From Plastoroseomonas arctica (GTDB taxonomy: Bacteria > Pseudomonadota > Alphaproteobacteria > Acetobacterales > Acetobacteraceae), in NCBI RefSeq assembly GCF_018128965.1, contig NZ_JAAEDH010000015.1, positions 50,044 to 114,043 on the forward strand: DNA of 64,000 nucleotides, written 5' to 3'. Position 1 is the stretch's first letter. Each line of letters starts with the position of its first letter. The position numbers and the translations under genes were made by a program. Of this stretch, positions 41,615 through 51,016 are shown piece after piece. The notes under the pieces are model-generated. The model made no database searches. It was not told the DNA's origin and was given only the letters and a program-made list of their open reading frames with translations.

Positions 41615-44139
41615 GCCGCCGCACCCTCGACTGCCGCGGCATCGGCGGCGAGCCCCCCGCCGACCGCGCGCGCCTCGGGCAGCAGCGCGAACCAGCGCCG
41701 CGAGACGGCGTCGGACAGCTCGCCCAGGCTCTCGTGCAGCGCGTCCAGCCGCGGCGGCAGCCGGGTCGCGGCCTCGGATTGGCGCGCGGCCGCCGCCGTG
41801 CCGGCCGACATCGCGCGCGCCTCGGCGAGGATGGCCGCGACGGCCGCGAGCAGCGGGCTGCCCTCGGTGTCGCCCAGGCGGGCGAGGCTGTCGCGCATCG
41901 CGAGCAGCTGGAAGGCGAGGCCGCGCGGATTGCCCTCCTCCGCCAGCACCAGGTCCAGCACCGGGGCGGCCTGCAGCACGGTCACGTAGCGGGAGCGGTA
42001 GGTGATGACGGAATCGCGCAGCTCGAGGGCCAGGCGCAGCGAGGGTTCGAGGCGCGCGGGCTGGGCCGCCGCCTGCGGCTCGTCCAGCAGCGTCGCGAGT
42101 TCCGAGGTGATGGAGCGCGCGCGTTCGAGGCGGCGCCCGAGATCGAGGAACAGCCGACCCCCGCCCTGGACCATGTTCTCGGCGGCGAGCCCCGAGACCA
42201 TGGCGGCGAAGACCAGCACGTCGCCCAGAGCTTCGGAAAATTGCGCCAGCGCGCGCGGGTTCTCGCCCCGCCCGACCGGTACCGCACGCAGTGCGGCCTG
42301 CAGGTCGCGGATGGCGTGGCTCGCGGCGCCGTACATCTCGCCGGTGAGGCGGTCGCGCAGCAGCTCGACCATGCGGCCGAGCTGGGCGGCGAGCGTGGGG
42401 ATGCGCGCCTCGGGGCGCAGCATGCCCAGGATGGCGCGCGGGAAGGCGGGCGTGCCGGCGCCGCGCGCCGCATCCTCATCGATCAGGTGGCTGGCCTTGA
42501 GGCAGGCGGCCAGGGTGCGCAGCTCCGCCATCTCGCGCGGCGAGAGGGAGGCGCGTTCCAGCCGCATGATCGTGGTGCGCAGCAGCCGCGCCGCGCCTTC
42601 GAGGCGTTCGAGGTAGCGGCCGAACCAGAAGAAATTGTCGGCCGCGCGCGAGGGCAGCTCGCCGGTCGCGCGGCGGATCGGCAGCGCGGCGACCGCGAAG
42701 GCGGAGGGCCCCTGGATGTCGCCGGAATCCTCCGACGCGATCCAGACATCCTTGGCGACCGCCTGGCGCGGCAGCCGGCCGGCGAGCGCATCGGCGGGCG
42801 CCAGCGCGCGGGCAAGCCCACCCTGCAGCGCCTGCCAGCCCTCGCCGTCGCGCACCAGGAACAGGCGCAGCACGATCGGCCGCGGCTCGAAACCGCCAGG
42901 TCCGATGCAGGGTGCGACGGAGGGGGCGATGGCGAGGGAGGCGGCGTATTCGCATGGGTTCGCGGCGGCGCGGGCGAGCGTCACCTCGCGCAGCGCCGGC
43001 GCCAGCTCGGCCAGCGGCACGGGCGGTGCGACGCCATCCAGCGCCGGGCGCAGCAGCCATTGCGCGGGATTCTCCATCACCTGCGCGAGCGCGCCGGGGC
43101 TGCCGAGCCAGAGCGTCGGCACCGAAGGCAGGGTGAGCGGCCCGACGCCCAGATGCGCCGCGATCTCGGGCAGGAAGGCGGCGAGCGCGGGCGATTCCGC
43201 GATGTCGCTGCCCGGCGCGTTCGCGATCACCAGCGCGCCCTGCCGCGCCGCATCGAGCAGGCCGGGAATGCCGGTCGCGAGCCCGTCGCCGCCATCGAGC
43301 TCCAGCGGGTCGATGCTGCGCCCGTCGTGCCGGCGCAGCACCACGTCGACCTTGCGCAAGCCGCCCAGGGTCTTGAGGAAGACCTGGCCGTCGCGCGCGG
43401 TGAGGTCGCCGCCCTCGACCAGCGTGCAGGACAGCTCGCGGGCGAGGACCACATGCTCGAACCAGAAGGCGCTGCGCGGGCCGGGGCTGAGCAGCACCAG
43501 GGAAGGGTTGCCGGTCCCACCCGGCGCGATGCGCTGGAGGTCGGCCTGCCAGGTGTCGAAGAAGGGCCGCATGCGGCGGAGCTGCCGGGCGCGGAAGATC
43601 TCCGGGATGGTCTTGGACAGCGCGCGGCGGTTCTCGAGCGCATAGGCCATGCCGTGCGGCGCGTTGGTGCGGTCGGCGAGCACGCGCCACTCGCCGTCCG
43701 GGCCACGGATCAGGTCCGCGGCGTAGAGCTGCATCTGGCCCGCCACCGGCAGCGACCGACAGGGGCGGAGGAAGCCGTGATTGGGATAGACCAGCGCCGG
43801 CGGGATGATGCCGTGTTCGAGCAGCGTCTGCGGGCCGTAGAGATCGGCGAGCGTGGCGTCGAGCAAGGTGGCGCGCTGGGCGAGGCCGGCCTCGAGCGCT
43901 GCGAATTCCGCCGGGCGGATCGGCAGCGGCACCGGGTCGCAGCGCCAGGCGGCGGGGCCAGTCCCCGGCAGCAGGGCGGTCACACCTTCCTCGGCGAAGA
44001 ACTGGTCGAGCATGGTCGCGCGCTCGATCAGCTGCTCCGAGCCGAGGCCCACCAGCGTGCCCAGCAGCTCCTGCCAGTGCGGGCGGAGGCCGCCACGGCC
44101 ATCGGCCATTTCGTCGAGGGCGGTGGGGTCCAGCATCAT
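41611..44139 (-). CDS. Circularly permuted ATP-grasp protein fused to an alpha-E domain
   Basis: An 842-residue fusion. The N-terminal half (about 1-490) is a circularly permuted type 2 ATP-grasp domain (LVLLSPGPRSAFWFEHV, TLVEGGDLTARDGQVFLK, VDVVLRR, the carboxylate-rich ligase core). The C-terminal half (about 510-830) is an all-helical alpha-E domain (SRAADNFFWFGRYLERLEGAARLL is its hallmark). In many genomes these are separate adjacent genes; here they are one polypeptide. Either of two adjacent ATGs (44139, 44136) may be used. The enzyme is predicted to ligate amino acids or a peptide tag; the substrate is unknown. Confidence 0.9.
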   Translation of the reverse strand: MMLDPTALDEMADGRGGLRPHWQELLGTLVGLGSEQLIERATMLDQFFAEEGVTALLPGTGPAAWRCDPVPLPIRPAEFAALEAGLAQRATLLDATLADLYGPQTLLEHGIIPPALVYPNHGFLRPCRSLPVAGQMQLYAADLIRGPDGEWRVLADRTNAPHGMAYALENRRALSKTIPEIFRARQLRRMRPFFDTWQADLQRIAPGGTGNPSLVLLSPGPRSAFWFEHVVLARELSCTLVEGGDLTARDGQVFLKTLGGLRKVDVVLRRHDGRSIDPLELDGGDGLATGIPGLLDAARQGALVIANAPGSDIAESPALAAFLPEIAAHLGVGPLTLPSVPTLWLGSPGALAQVMENPAQWLLRPALDGVAPPVPLAELAPALREVTLARAAANPCEYAASLAIAPSVAPCIGPGGFEPRPIVLRLFLVRDGEGWQALQGGLARALAPADALAGRLPRQAVAKDVWIASEDSGDIQGPSAFAVAALPIRRATGELPSRAADNFFWFGRYLERLEGAARLLRTTIMRLERASLSPREMAELRTLAACLKASHLIDEDAARGAGTPAFPRAILGMLRPEARIPTLAAQLGRMVELLRDRLTGEMYGAASHAIRDLQAALRAVPVGRGENPRALAQFSEALGDVLVFAAMVSGLAAENMVQGGGRLFLDLGRRLERARSITSELATLLDEPQAAAQPARLEPSLRLALELRDSVITYRSRYVTVLQAAPVLDLVLAEEGNPRGLAFQLLAMRDSLARLGDTEGSPLLAAVAAILAEARAMSAGTAAAARQSEAATRLPPRLDALHESLGELSDAVSRRWFALLPEARAVGGGLAADAAAVEGAAA

Positions 44140-44200
44140 CGGGGGATGTTTCGCCACGCGGGCGGCGGGCGCAACCCCGCGTGATCGCAATTCGCCGCTG

Positions 44201-47200
44201 TCACCCGTGCCACAAGCGCCGCAGGTCCAGCGTGCGCGGCGTGTCGCGGGCGATGTCCAGCACCGGCTCCGGCGCCGGGCCGGGCGTGTGGCCCTGCGCG
44301 GCAAAGCGGATGCGGCGGCGCGCCTCGGCGGCGTTGGCGTTCACGGGGCGATCCTCATGCGCGCGGCCGCCGGGGTGGAAGACGTGGTGGGTGAGGCCGC
44401 CGATTCGCCGCCCCGACCAGCGGTCATGGATGTCGAGCACGACGGGCGTCTGCACCGGGACCAGCGGATGCAGGGCAGAGTAGGGCGCCCAGGCCTTGAA
44501 GCGGATGCCGGCGACATATTCGCCCTCGCGGTCGGTGCGGCTGAGCGGAACGGCGTGACCATTGGCGGCCAGGATGTAGCGTTCCTCGGAGAAGCCGGTA
44601 ATGCGGGCCTGCAGGCGCTCGGCGCTGGAGTCCACATAGCGCGCGGTGGCGCCACCTGCGGGTTCCTCGCCGAGCACGTGCCAGGGTTCCAGCGCGTGGC
44701 GGAGCTCCAGCTCCATGCCCTGCACAGCGACGTTGCCGATCAGTGGGAAGCGGAATTCGAGGTGCGGGGCGAACCATTCCCGCGCCATCGGGAAGCCCAG
44801 CGTGCCGAGCTCGTCGAGCGCGCCGTAGAGGTCCTGCTCGACGAAGTGGGGCAGCATGAAGTCGTCATGGATGCGGGTGCCCCAGCGGATCAGCTTGCGT
44901 TCATAGGGCTGGTTCCAGAAGGCGGCGATGGCGGAGCGCAGCAGCAGCGCCTGGGCGGCGGACATGCGCGCGTGCGGCGGCATCTCGAAGGCGCGGTATT
45001 CGACCAGGCCCAGTCGGCCCGTCGCGGTCTCGGGGGCGTACATCTTGTCGATGCAGAACTCGGTGCGGTGGGTGTTGCCGGTCATGTCGGCGAGGATGTT
45101 GCGGAACAGGCGGTCGACGACCCAGGGGGGCGTTTCCTTGCCCGGCTCGATCTGGGCGAAGGCGGCCTCGAGCTCGGCCAGCATGTCCTGGCGCGCCTCG
45201 TCGATGCGCGGGTGCTGGGAAGACGGGCCGATGAACAGGCCGGAGAACAGGTAGCTGAGGCTCGGATGGTTGTGCCAGAAGCCGAGCAGCGATTTCAGCA
45301 GGTCCGGGCGGCGGAGGAACGGGCTGTCGGCGGGCTCGGCCGCGCCCATGACCAGGTGGTTGCCACCGCCGGTGCCGACATGGCGCCCGTCGATCATGAA
45401 TTTCTCCGCCGAGAGGCCGGCCTGGCGGGCTTCCTCATAGAGCGTCTCGGTGCGGGTGACGTGCTCGTTCCAGCTGGCGGAGGGGTGGATGTTCACCTCG
45501 ATCACGCCGGGGTCGGGGGTGATCGAAAAACTGTTCAGGCGCGGGTCGCGCGGGGGCTGGTAGCCCTCGATGACGATCTGCCGTCCGGCCTCGCGCGCGG
45601 TGTCCTCGATGGCGGCGGCGAGGTCCAAGAAGTCTTCCGCGGCGTAGAGCGGGGGCAGGAAGATGTGCAGCTTGCCATCGCGGGACTCGACGGTGAGCGC
45701 GGTGCGCACGCGGGCCGGGTCCTGCGGGTTGGCGACGGAGGGCGCGGCTTGCGGCTGCGGGCGGAGGTCGATGGGCAGGCCCTGCGCGCCGTTCGCCTCG
45801 CTCACACGGTCATAGGCGCTGCGGGCGGGGAAGGCCTCGCGCGGGGCGAAGGGGTCGCGTTCGTAGTCCGTCTCCATGGCGGCGGGGTCGATCCAGGGCA
45901 GGGATTCGAGCGGCAGGCGCAGGCCGATCGGGCTGTCGCCGGGGACCAGGAACAGCACGTCGTCGCGGAAGAACCAGTGTCCGGACTGCCAGCGGCGGAC
46001 ACCGCCGGCGAGCACGCGGCGAAGCGGCAGCACCGCGCCCACACCCGCACCAAGGCCGCCGCCGAATACGCGCGCGAGCCGCGCGCGCTCCAGCGGATCG
46101 GCGAGCTTCGCCGCCTCGGCGATGACGTTGGCCGGCAGGCGCTTCTCGCGCCAGAGATAGTAGTGGATGTCCTCGTGGGCGGTGCTGACGAATTCGGGGT
46201 CGAGCTGGAGGCGCTCGGCCAGGGTGCGCGCGAAGTCGAGCGCGTCCTCGGCGGTGGCGTCGTCGGTGTCCTCGTCGGCGGCGAACAGCGCGGGGTCGCG
46301 CCAGACCGGCTGGCCGTCGCGGCGCCAATGGGCGTGGATGGCCCAGCGCGGCAGCTGCTCGCCGGGGTAGTGCTTGCCCATCGAGTACTGCAGCGCGGCG
46401 CCGGGTGCCCAGAGCGGAGCGAGCCGGCGCATCAGCTTGCCGGCATAGGTGCGCTTGGTGGGGCCCATCGCTTCGATGTTCCACTCGGCGGCGTCGAAAT
46501 CGGTGGCGGCGACGAAGGTGGGTTCGCCACCCATGGTCAGGCGCACCTGGCCGCGTTCGAGTGCGCGGTCCACCGCCTCGCCGCGGCGGAGAATGTCCTG
46601 CCAGACCTTGTCCGTGTAGGGCTTGGTGACGCGCGGCGTCTCGGCGATGCGCGTCACGTTCATCGCGAATTCGAAGGTGGTCTCGACGTTCGCCTCGACG
46701 CCGCCGGAGATGGCCGCGGCCGATTGCGGCTCCGGGCTGCAGGCCAGGGGGATGTGGCCTTCGCCGGCCATCAGGCCCGAGGTGGCGTCGAAGCCGATCC
46801 ACCCCGCGCCGGGCAGGTAGACCTCGGCCCAGGCGTGCAGGTCGGTGAAGTCCGTCGTCGGGCCTTCGGGCCCGGTCACCGGCTTCACGTCGGCCACCAG
46901 CTGGATCAGGTAGCCCGAGACGAAGCGGGCGGCGAAACCCATCTGGCGGAGGATCTGCACAAGCAGCCAGGCGCTGTCGCGGCAGGAGCCCTTCTGCTCG
47001 GTGAGCGTTTCCTCCGGCGTCCAGACGCCGGGTTCCATGCGCACGACATAGGCGATGCGGCTCGCGAGCGTGCGGTTGATGTCGACCAGCATGTCGACGG
47101 TGCCGTCGGCCTGGGTCGGCATCTCGGCGAGAAGTGCGGCCAGCAGCGGCCCTGGGATGGGCTTGGCCATGAACGGCGCCAATTCCTGCGCCAGCGCCGG

Positions 47201-47521
47201 CTCATAGGCGAAGGGATAGGCGGAGGCGCTCTCCTCGACGAAGAACTCGAAAGGGTTGATCGTCGCCATGTCGGCGACCAGGTCGACGGTCACGTCGAAA
47301 TGGGTCACGCGCTCGGGGAAAATGACGCGGGCGAGATAGTTGCCCTGCGGGTCCTGCTGCCAGTTGAGGAAATGCCCGGCGGGCTCGATCTTGAGCGAAT
47401 AGGACAGGATGGGGGTGCGGGCATGCGGGGCCGGGCGCAGCCGGATGGTCTGCGGGCCGAGCGTCACGGCGCGCGCGTAGCGGTAGCTTGTGCGATGGGT
47501 GAGCGCGGCGTGGATCGACAT
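44201..47521 (-). CDS. Transglutaminase family protein with DUF2126 domain (long form)
   Basis: An 1106-residue protein. Residues 1-290 are a transglutaminase-like domain (Cys in KGSCRDSAW, His in DLHAWAEV, Asp in GFDATSG). The rest is a DUF2126 region with several acidic/His-rich, ATP-grasp or GCS2-like ligase motifs (LTMGGEPTFVA, KHYPGEQLPRW, EVNIHPSASWNEH, DGRHVGTGGGNHLVMG). It is the first gene of the module. Comparative studies have predicted that this set makes and breaks a novel peptide linkage, but no product is established. Confidence 0.92.
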   Translation of the reverse strand: MSIHAALTHRTSYRYARAVTLGPQTIRLRPAPHARTPILSYSLKIEPAGHFLNWQQDPQGNYLARVIFPERVTHFDVTVDLVADMATINPFEFFVEESASAYPFAYEPALAQELAPFMAKPIPGPLLAALLAEMPTQADGTVDMLVDINRTLASRIAYVVRMEPGVWTPEETLTEQKGSCRDSAWLLVQILRQMGFAARFVSGYLIQLVADVKPVTGPEGPTTDFTDLHAWAEVYLPGAGWIGFDATSGLMAGEGHIPLACSPEPQSAAAISGGVEANVETTFEFAMNVTRIAETPRVTKPYTDKVWQDILRRGEAVDRALERGQVRLTMGGEPTFVAATDFDAAEWNIEAMGPTKRTYAGKLMRRLAPLWAPGAALQYSMGKHYPGEQLPRWAIHAHWRRDGQPVWRDPALFAADEDTDDATAEDALDFARTLAERLQLDPEFVSTAHEDIHYYLWREKRLPANVIAEAAKLADPLERARLARVFGGGLGAGVGAVLPLRRVLAGGVRRWQSGHWFFRDDVLFLVPGDSPIGLRLPLESLPWIDPAAMETDYERDPFAPREAFPARSAYDRVSEANGAQGLPIDLRPQPQAAPSVANPQDPARVRTALTVESRDGKLHIFLPPLYAAEDFLDLAAAIEDTAREAGRQIVIEGYQPPRDPRLNSFSITPDPGVIEVNIHPSASWNEHVTRTETLYEEARQAGLSAEKFMIDGRHVGTGGGNHLVMGAAEPADSPFLRRPDLLKSLLGFWHNHPSLSYLFSGLFIGPSSQHPRIDEARQDMLAELEAAFAQIEPGKETPPWVVDRLFRNILADMTGNTHRTEFCIDKMYAPETATGRLGLVEYRAFEMPPHARMSAAQALLLRSAIAAFWNQPYERKLIRWGTRIHDDFMLPHFVEQDLYGALDELGTLGFPMAREWFAPHLEFRFPLIGNVAVQGMELELRHALEPWHVLGEEPAGGATARYVDSSAERLQARITGFSEERYILAANGHAVPLSRTDREGEYVAGIRFKAWAPYSALHPLVPVQTPVVLDIHDRWSGRRIGGLTHHVFHPGGRAHEDRPVNANAAEARRRIRFAAQGHTPGPAPEPVLDIARDTPRTLDLRRLWHG

Positions 47522-47619
47522 CAGGGCTGCTCCGGATAGGCAAGCCGGAGAGGCAATATCCGTGCCCGGCCTGTTTGGGCGGGGTTATGACACAAAGCGG
47601 CGAGGGACAGCATCCCTGC

Positions 47620-47654
47620 CAGAAAGACCGCGCCGGTCCCGAGAACCGGCGCGG
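47620..47654 (-). terminator. Intrinsic terminator of the HU gene
   Basis: On the minus strand, arms CCGCGCCGGT and ACCGGCGCGG around TCTCGG are followed by TCTTTC. The stem lies 34 bases after the stop of the HU gene. It also separates that gene from the transglutaminase module. Confidence 0.65.
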
Positions 47655-47687
47655 CGCTGCCCAGGGGCGAGTCGCCCCGGGTGAGCC

Positions 47688-48035
47688 TCAAACGGCTTCC
47701 TTGAGTTCCTTGGCCGGGCGGAAGGCGACCTTCTTGCTGGCCTTGATCTTGATGGCCTCGCCGGTGGCCGGGTTGCGGCCCATGCGCGCGGGGCGGGCGC
47801 GAACCTGCAGGATGCCCAGGCCCGTCAGGCGGATCTTGTCACCCTTCTTGAGGCGCTTGGTCACGGTGTCGACCAGGTCGTTCAGGATCGCTTCGGCGGC
47901 GCGCTTGGACAGCTCGTGCGTCTCGGCGAGGCCGGCGGCCAGCTGCTTCAGGGTGACGGTGGGGATCGCCTTCGCTGCGGGTGCCTTCGGCGCCGCGGCG
48001 GCGGCCGCCGGGGCGGCCGGCTTCTTTGCTGCCAT
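47688..48035 (-). CDS. HU-family DNA-binding protein with Ala/Pro/Lys extension
   Basis: A 115-residue nucleoid protein. An N-terminal extension of about 22 residues (MAAKKPAAPAAAAAAPKAPA) precedes an HU/IHF domain: TLKQLAAGLAETHELSKRAAEAIL, then RLTGLGILQVRARPARMGRNPATG, the DNA-bending beta arm with the conserved RNPATG. ATG 48035 has GAGGAGCG upstream. HU binds DNA with little sequence preference; the extension resembles eukaryotic H1-like tails found in related bacteria. Confidence 0.93.
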   Translation of the reverse strand: MAAKKPAAPAAAAAAPKAPAAKAIPTVTLKQLAAGLAETHELSKRAAEAILNDLVDTVTKRLKKGDKIRLTGLGILQVRARPARMGRNPATGEAIKIKASKKVAFRPAKELKEAV

Positions 48036-48414
48036 AACTGTCTCGCTCCTCATGGATGATCGCCCGAGGGGCGACCGGGATGGTTGCCGCGCCGCTGACG
48101 ACGCTGTGCATGGCGTGCGTCCGAAAACGCCGAAAAACAAGAGGTTTTTACGATGCGACGGGCAAAACCCCATGGAAAACGCGCCCTTGTGGCGGCGCGG
48201 CCCGATTCGGAGGGCGTTTCAAGCCCGACATGGCTCCACTGCGGCACGCGGATCGTCGCGCCGAATCGCTCATGCAGCAACGTCACCGGCCCGCCGAACG
48301 GCAGCAGCCAGGCGATTCGCGCGGTATAGCGCGGGTGCACGCTGCCGCCGGACGCGACCGCGAGTGCTGAGGAGCCATGGCATGGGTCGAAGTCGGCTGT
48401 AGCCGTTTGCGGCC
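48036..48414. other. Intergenic region upstream of the HU gene
   Basis: About 380 bases without a convincing gene. A minus-strand frame from roughly 48400 to 48050 has moderately protein-like composition (RYTARIAWLLPFGGPVTLLHE) but no good start or family. Near 48125-48150 there is an AT-rich inverted repeat (AAAAAC, 5 bases, GTTTTT), the likely HU promoter region. Confidence 0.4.
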
Positions 48415-49533
48415 TCAAGACCACCCGACATCCACCGTGGCGACCTCGCCGAAGGTGGCCCCGTGGCGGATCGACAGCCAGATGATCTTCCAGGTGGTGA
48501 CGGGCATGGCCAGCAGCGGCCACGGGTCGCGGGCGGACCAGGTGACGTCGGGCGTGTGCAGCAGCGCGTGCAGTTTTTTCCCGAAGCCGGGTCGGAACAT
48601 CGCCTTCTGCGTCTCGGTGAGGCAGGAGAAAAATTGCTGGAGCTCACGCGTGTCGCGCAGGCGCGGGGCGAGAGTGGGATCGAGGATGGCGGGAGCGATG
48701 TCCTCGGTGCGGAAGAAATGCAGGCCGGAGGTGGTGCGCGGGTTGCACTCTATGCCGTGTGGCGCGCCGTCCCGGTCGAGGATGATGTCGAAGGCGATGA
48801 ACCCGGTCCATCCGGCGCCGGCCACGAAACGGGCGATCCAGGCTTCTATGGCCGGATTCTCGACACGCTCGAAGGCGATGGCGACGGATCCGGAAAGCTG
48901 GGTCGCGCGATAGAGGGCGGTGGCCTGGACCCGGCCCTCATGCGCGAGGGTGCAGGAGGACACGAGCGCGCCGGGGATGAAGCGCTGAATGATGGAGGGC
49001 GGTTCGGTCCCGGCGTCGGGCAGCGGCGTGCCGCGCGGCAGCATGCGCACGCCGCGGCCGGAGCAGGAATGCACGGGCTTGAGCACCACGTCGAATGAGG
49101 CCGCGAGCGCAGTGGCGGCGTCGCTGCCGAGGAGGTGGGTTTCCGGCACGGCGCAGCCGAAGCTGGTCGCCGCGTCGACGAAGCCGCCCTTGTGGTGGAT
49201 CGGCAGGATCGTCTCGGGCGGCATGGTGAAGACGCGCACGCTGGGGGGCAGGAGCGGGGGCAGGTGGGCGACATGCATCGTCTCCTCGGAGATCGGGATG
49301 ACGAGGGAGACGCCTTCGCGCGTGACGATCGCGGCGAGGTCGGCGAGGTAGCGGTGACGATCGATGATGGGTGCCGTAACGCGGAAGGATTTTGCCACCG
49401 CACGCGAGACGCCGGCGAGGTGCATCCCGAAGGGCTCCGCGACGAGGACGCGCCAGCCGAGAGCGGAAAAGCTGCGGGCGATGTCGAGCGCCTTTGGCAG
49501 GCGGCCGAGGGTGAGCAGGACGGTCTGGGTCAT
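48415..49533 (-). CDS. ATP-grasp domain protein
   Basis: A 372-residue carboxylate-amine/thiol ligase-type protein. The N-terminal pre-ATP-grasp fold (TVLLTLGRLPKALDIARSF) is followed by VVLKPVHSCSGRGVRML (ATP-binding loop with its lysine), PSIIQRFIPGALVS, AFERVENPAIEAW and the metal-binding GFIAFDIILDRDGAPHGIECNPRTTSG. The GIECNPR motif is the classic Mg site. ATG 49533 overlaps the P450 stop (ATGA). Such enzymes activate a carboxylate as an acyl-phosphate and couple it to an amine; pairing with a P450 hints at a small tailored metabolite. Confidence 0.87.
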   Translation of the reverse strand: MTQTVLLTLGRLPKALDIARSFSALGWRVLVAEPFGMHLAGVSRAVAKSFRVTAPIIDRHRYLADLAAIVTREGVSLVIPISEETMHVAHLPPLLPPSVRVFTMPPETILPIHHKGGFVDAATSFGCAVPETHLLGSDAATALAASFDVVLKPVHSCSGRGVRMLPRGTPLPDAGTEPPSIIQRFIPGALVSSCTLAHEGRVQATALYRATQLSGSVAIAFERVENPAIEAWIARFVAGAGWTGFIAFDIILDRDGAPHGIECNPRTTSGLHFFRTEDIAPAILDPTLAPRLRDTRELQQFFSCLTETQKAMFRPGFGKKLHALLHTPDVTWSARDPWPLLAMPVTTWKIIWLSIRHGATFGEVATVDVGWS

Positions 49534-50915
49534 GCCGCGCGGGTGACGCGGCAGGCGATCTGCTCGGTGGGGCGCGTGGTCAGGCGCGCGGCGGGGCGGA
49601 CCTTGCCGGCGTCCTGCACGTGGAAGTCTAAGCGGCGGAACAGCCGCGCGATCAGCAGCACGGCTTCGGTCGTGGCGAAGGCGGCGCCGGCGCAGACGCG
49701 CGGACCCAGGCCAAAGGGTAGGTAGGCGCCGGGTGTCATCTCGGATTCGCGCTCGGGCGTGAAGCGGTCCGGGTCGAAGGCGTGCGGGTCGCGCCAATAG
49801 GCCTTGTGGCGATGCACGACCCAGGGGGCGACCATGATCATCGCGCCGCGCTTGACGCGATGCGTGCCGATGGTCGTGGCCTCGAGTGCGACGCGCGGCA
49901 GGAAGGTGATGGGCGGGTACAGGCGCAGCGTCTCGCGGAAGACGTTGCGGGTGAAGGTCAGCGCGCGGATATGCTCGAAGGCGATCGGCCCGTCGCCGCA
50001 GACCGCCTGCACCTCGGCGCGCAGCCGCGCGACCAGATGGGGTTGCGTCGCCAGGATGTAGAAGACCCAGGTGAGCACGCTGGCCGACGTTTCGTGGCCG
50101 GCGAGGAAGAGCACGCCGAGCTGGTCGATCAGCTCCTCGCGCGTGAATGCCTTCTGCTCGGCGCTGTCGCGCGCGGCGATGACGGCAGAGGCGATGTCGT
50201 CGAAGGGCGTGTCGGCCAGGTGGGTGTCGAGCAGCGCGGCCAGGTGCTTTCGGATGAGGGCGCAGGCGGCGAGGACAGCTTCGGGCTGGGGCACCTTGGT
50301 CCAGGCGGGGTCGAGGATCAGGCGGCGGATTTCCACCTGGGCGACGCTGCGCTCGAAGACGGTGAAGGCGTCGAAGACGTCATGCGCGGCTTCGGTTTCG
50401 AGACCGACCGAAAACACGGTGCGGCAGATGATGTCGGCGGTGAGGTGGCTCATCGCGAGGTCGAGGGAGAAGGGGGTGCCCTGCGCCGCGTGGGCGCTGA
50501 GCGTCTCCTCGGCGCCGTCGATGCCGGCATCCATGGCGGGGAAGGCGCGGTTGACGCGCATCATCGAAAAGGCGGGGTCGATCATCGCGCGCTGGCGCCG
50601 CCAAGTCGCACCCGAGGAGACGAAGATCGAATCGCCGATAAGCGGACCCAACGCTTCGACCATCAGGTCGCTTTTCGGGAAGATGCCTTCGGGGTCGGAC
50701 AGCACGCGGCGCAGCTCGACGGGGTCGTTGACCAGCAGGATGGAGCGGCGGGAATAGCCGAGCCATCCGATCTTCATGCGGTAGGCGTTGGCCGGGAGCA
50801 GGCTCAGCAGGTCGCCATCGCCGCGGAAGGCGGCGCGGATGAGGGCAATGACGGCAGAGAGCGGATTGGGGCGCGGGGGACGATAGGGCGCGCCGTGGCG
50901 CGGTAGGCCATCCAT
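49530..50915 (-). CDS. Cytochrome P450
   Basis: A 461-residue P450 monooxygenase, soluble, class with fatty-acid or terpenoid-like substrates. The I-helix oxygen-activation motif is FLAGHETSASVL, ExxR is ETLRLYPP, and the haem-binding loop PFGLGPRVCAG carries the thiolate at about Cys408. The long N-terminus without a membrane helix is typical of bacterial enzymes. It overlaps the ATP-grasp gene and is divergent from a membrane protein plus CrtD-type desaturase, separated by about 100 bp containing a dyad. The natural substrate is unknown; a carotenoid-linked role is possible from context only. Confidence 0.93.
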   Translation of the reverse strand: MDGLPRHGAPYRPPRPNPLSAVIALIRAAFRGDGDLLSLLPANAYRMKIGWLGYSRRSILLVNDPVELRRVLSDPEGIFPKSDLMVEALGPLIGDSIFVSSGATWRRQRAMIDPAFSMMRVNRAFPAMDAGIDGAEETLSAHAAQGTPFSLDLAMSHLTADIICRTVFSVGLETEAAHDVFDAFTVFERSVAQVEIRRLILDPAWTKVPQPEAVLAACALIRKHLAALLDTHLADTPFDDIASAVIAARDSAEQKAFTREELIDQLGVLFLAGHETSASVLTWVFYILATQPHLVARLRAEVQAVCGDGPIAFEHIRALTFTRNVFRETLRLYPPITFLPRVALEATTIGTHRVKRGAMIMVAPWVVHRHKAYWRDPHAFDPDRFTPERESEMTPGAYLPFGLGPRVCAGAAFATTEAVLLIARLFRRLDFHVQDAGKVRPAARLTTRPTEQIACRVTRAA

Positions 50916-50961
50916 GGGTGAGAGTCCGCGTTTGCGCCGTTTCCTGGGGGTTATAGCGCGG

Positions 50962-50983
50962 CTTTACACTCGGCGGTGTCAAG
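50962..50983. promoter_or_regulatory. Dyad between the P450 and CrtD operons
   Basis: CTTTACAC and GTGTCAAG, 7 of 8 bases complementary, separated by TCGGCG. It lies in the 100-bp divergent region, where one dimeric regulator could control both operons. It is not the PpsR/CrtJ TGT-N12-ACA box. Confidence 0.35.
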
Positions 50984-51016
50984 TGGCAGCGTCGTGGCGG
51001 CTGGGGAGAAACGGGG

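Noticed and set aside
43853..47539. A plus-strand open frame of over 1200 codons across the transglutaminase/DUF2126 gene
   Set aside because: The minus-strand gene has clear catalytic motifs; the plus-strand frame reads as His/Arg/Gly-rich noise.
48050..48400. Minus-strand frame upstream of the HU gene
   Set aside because: Moderately protein-like but without start codon context, ribosome site or recognisable family.
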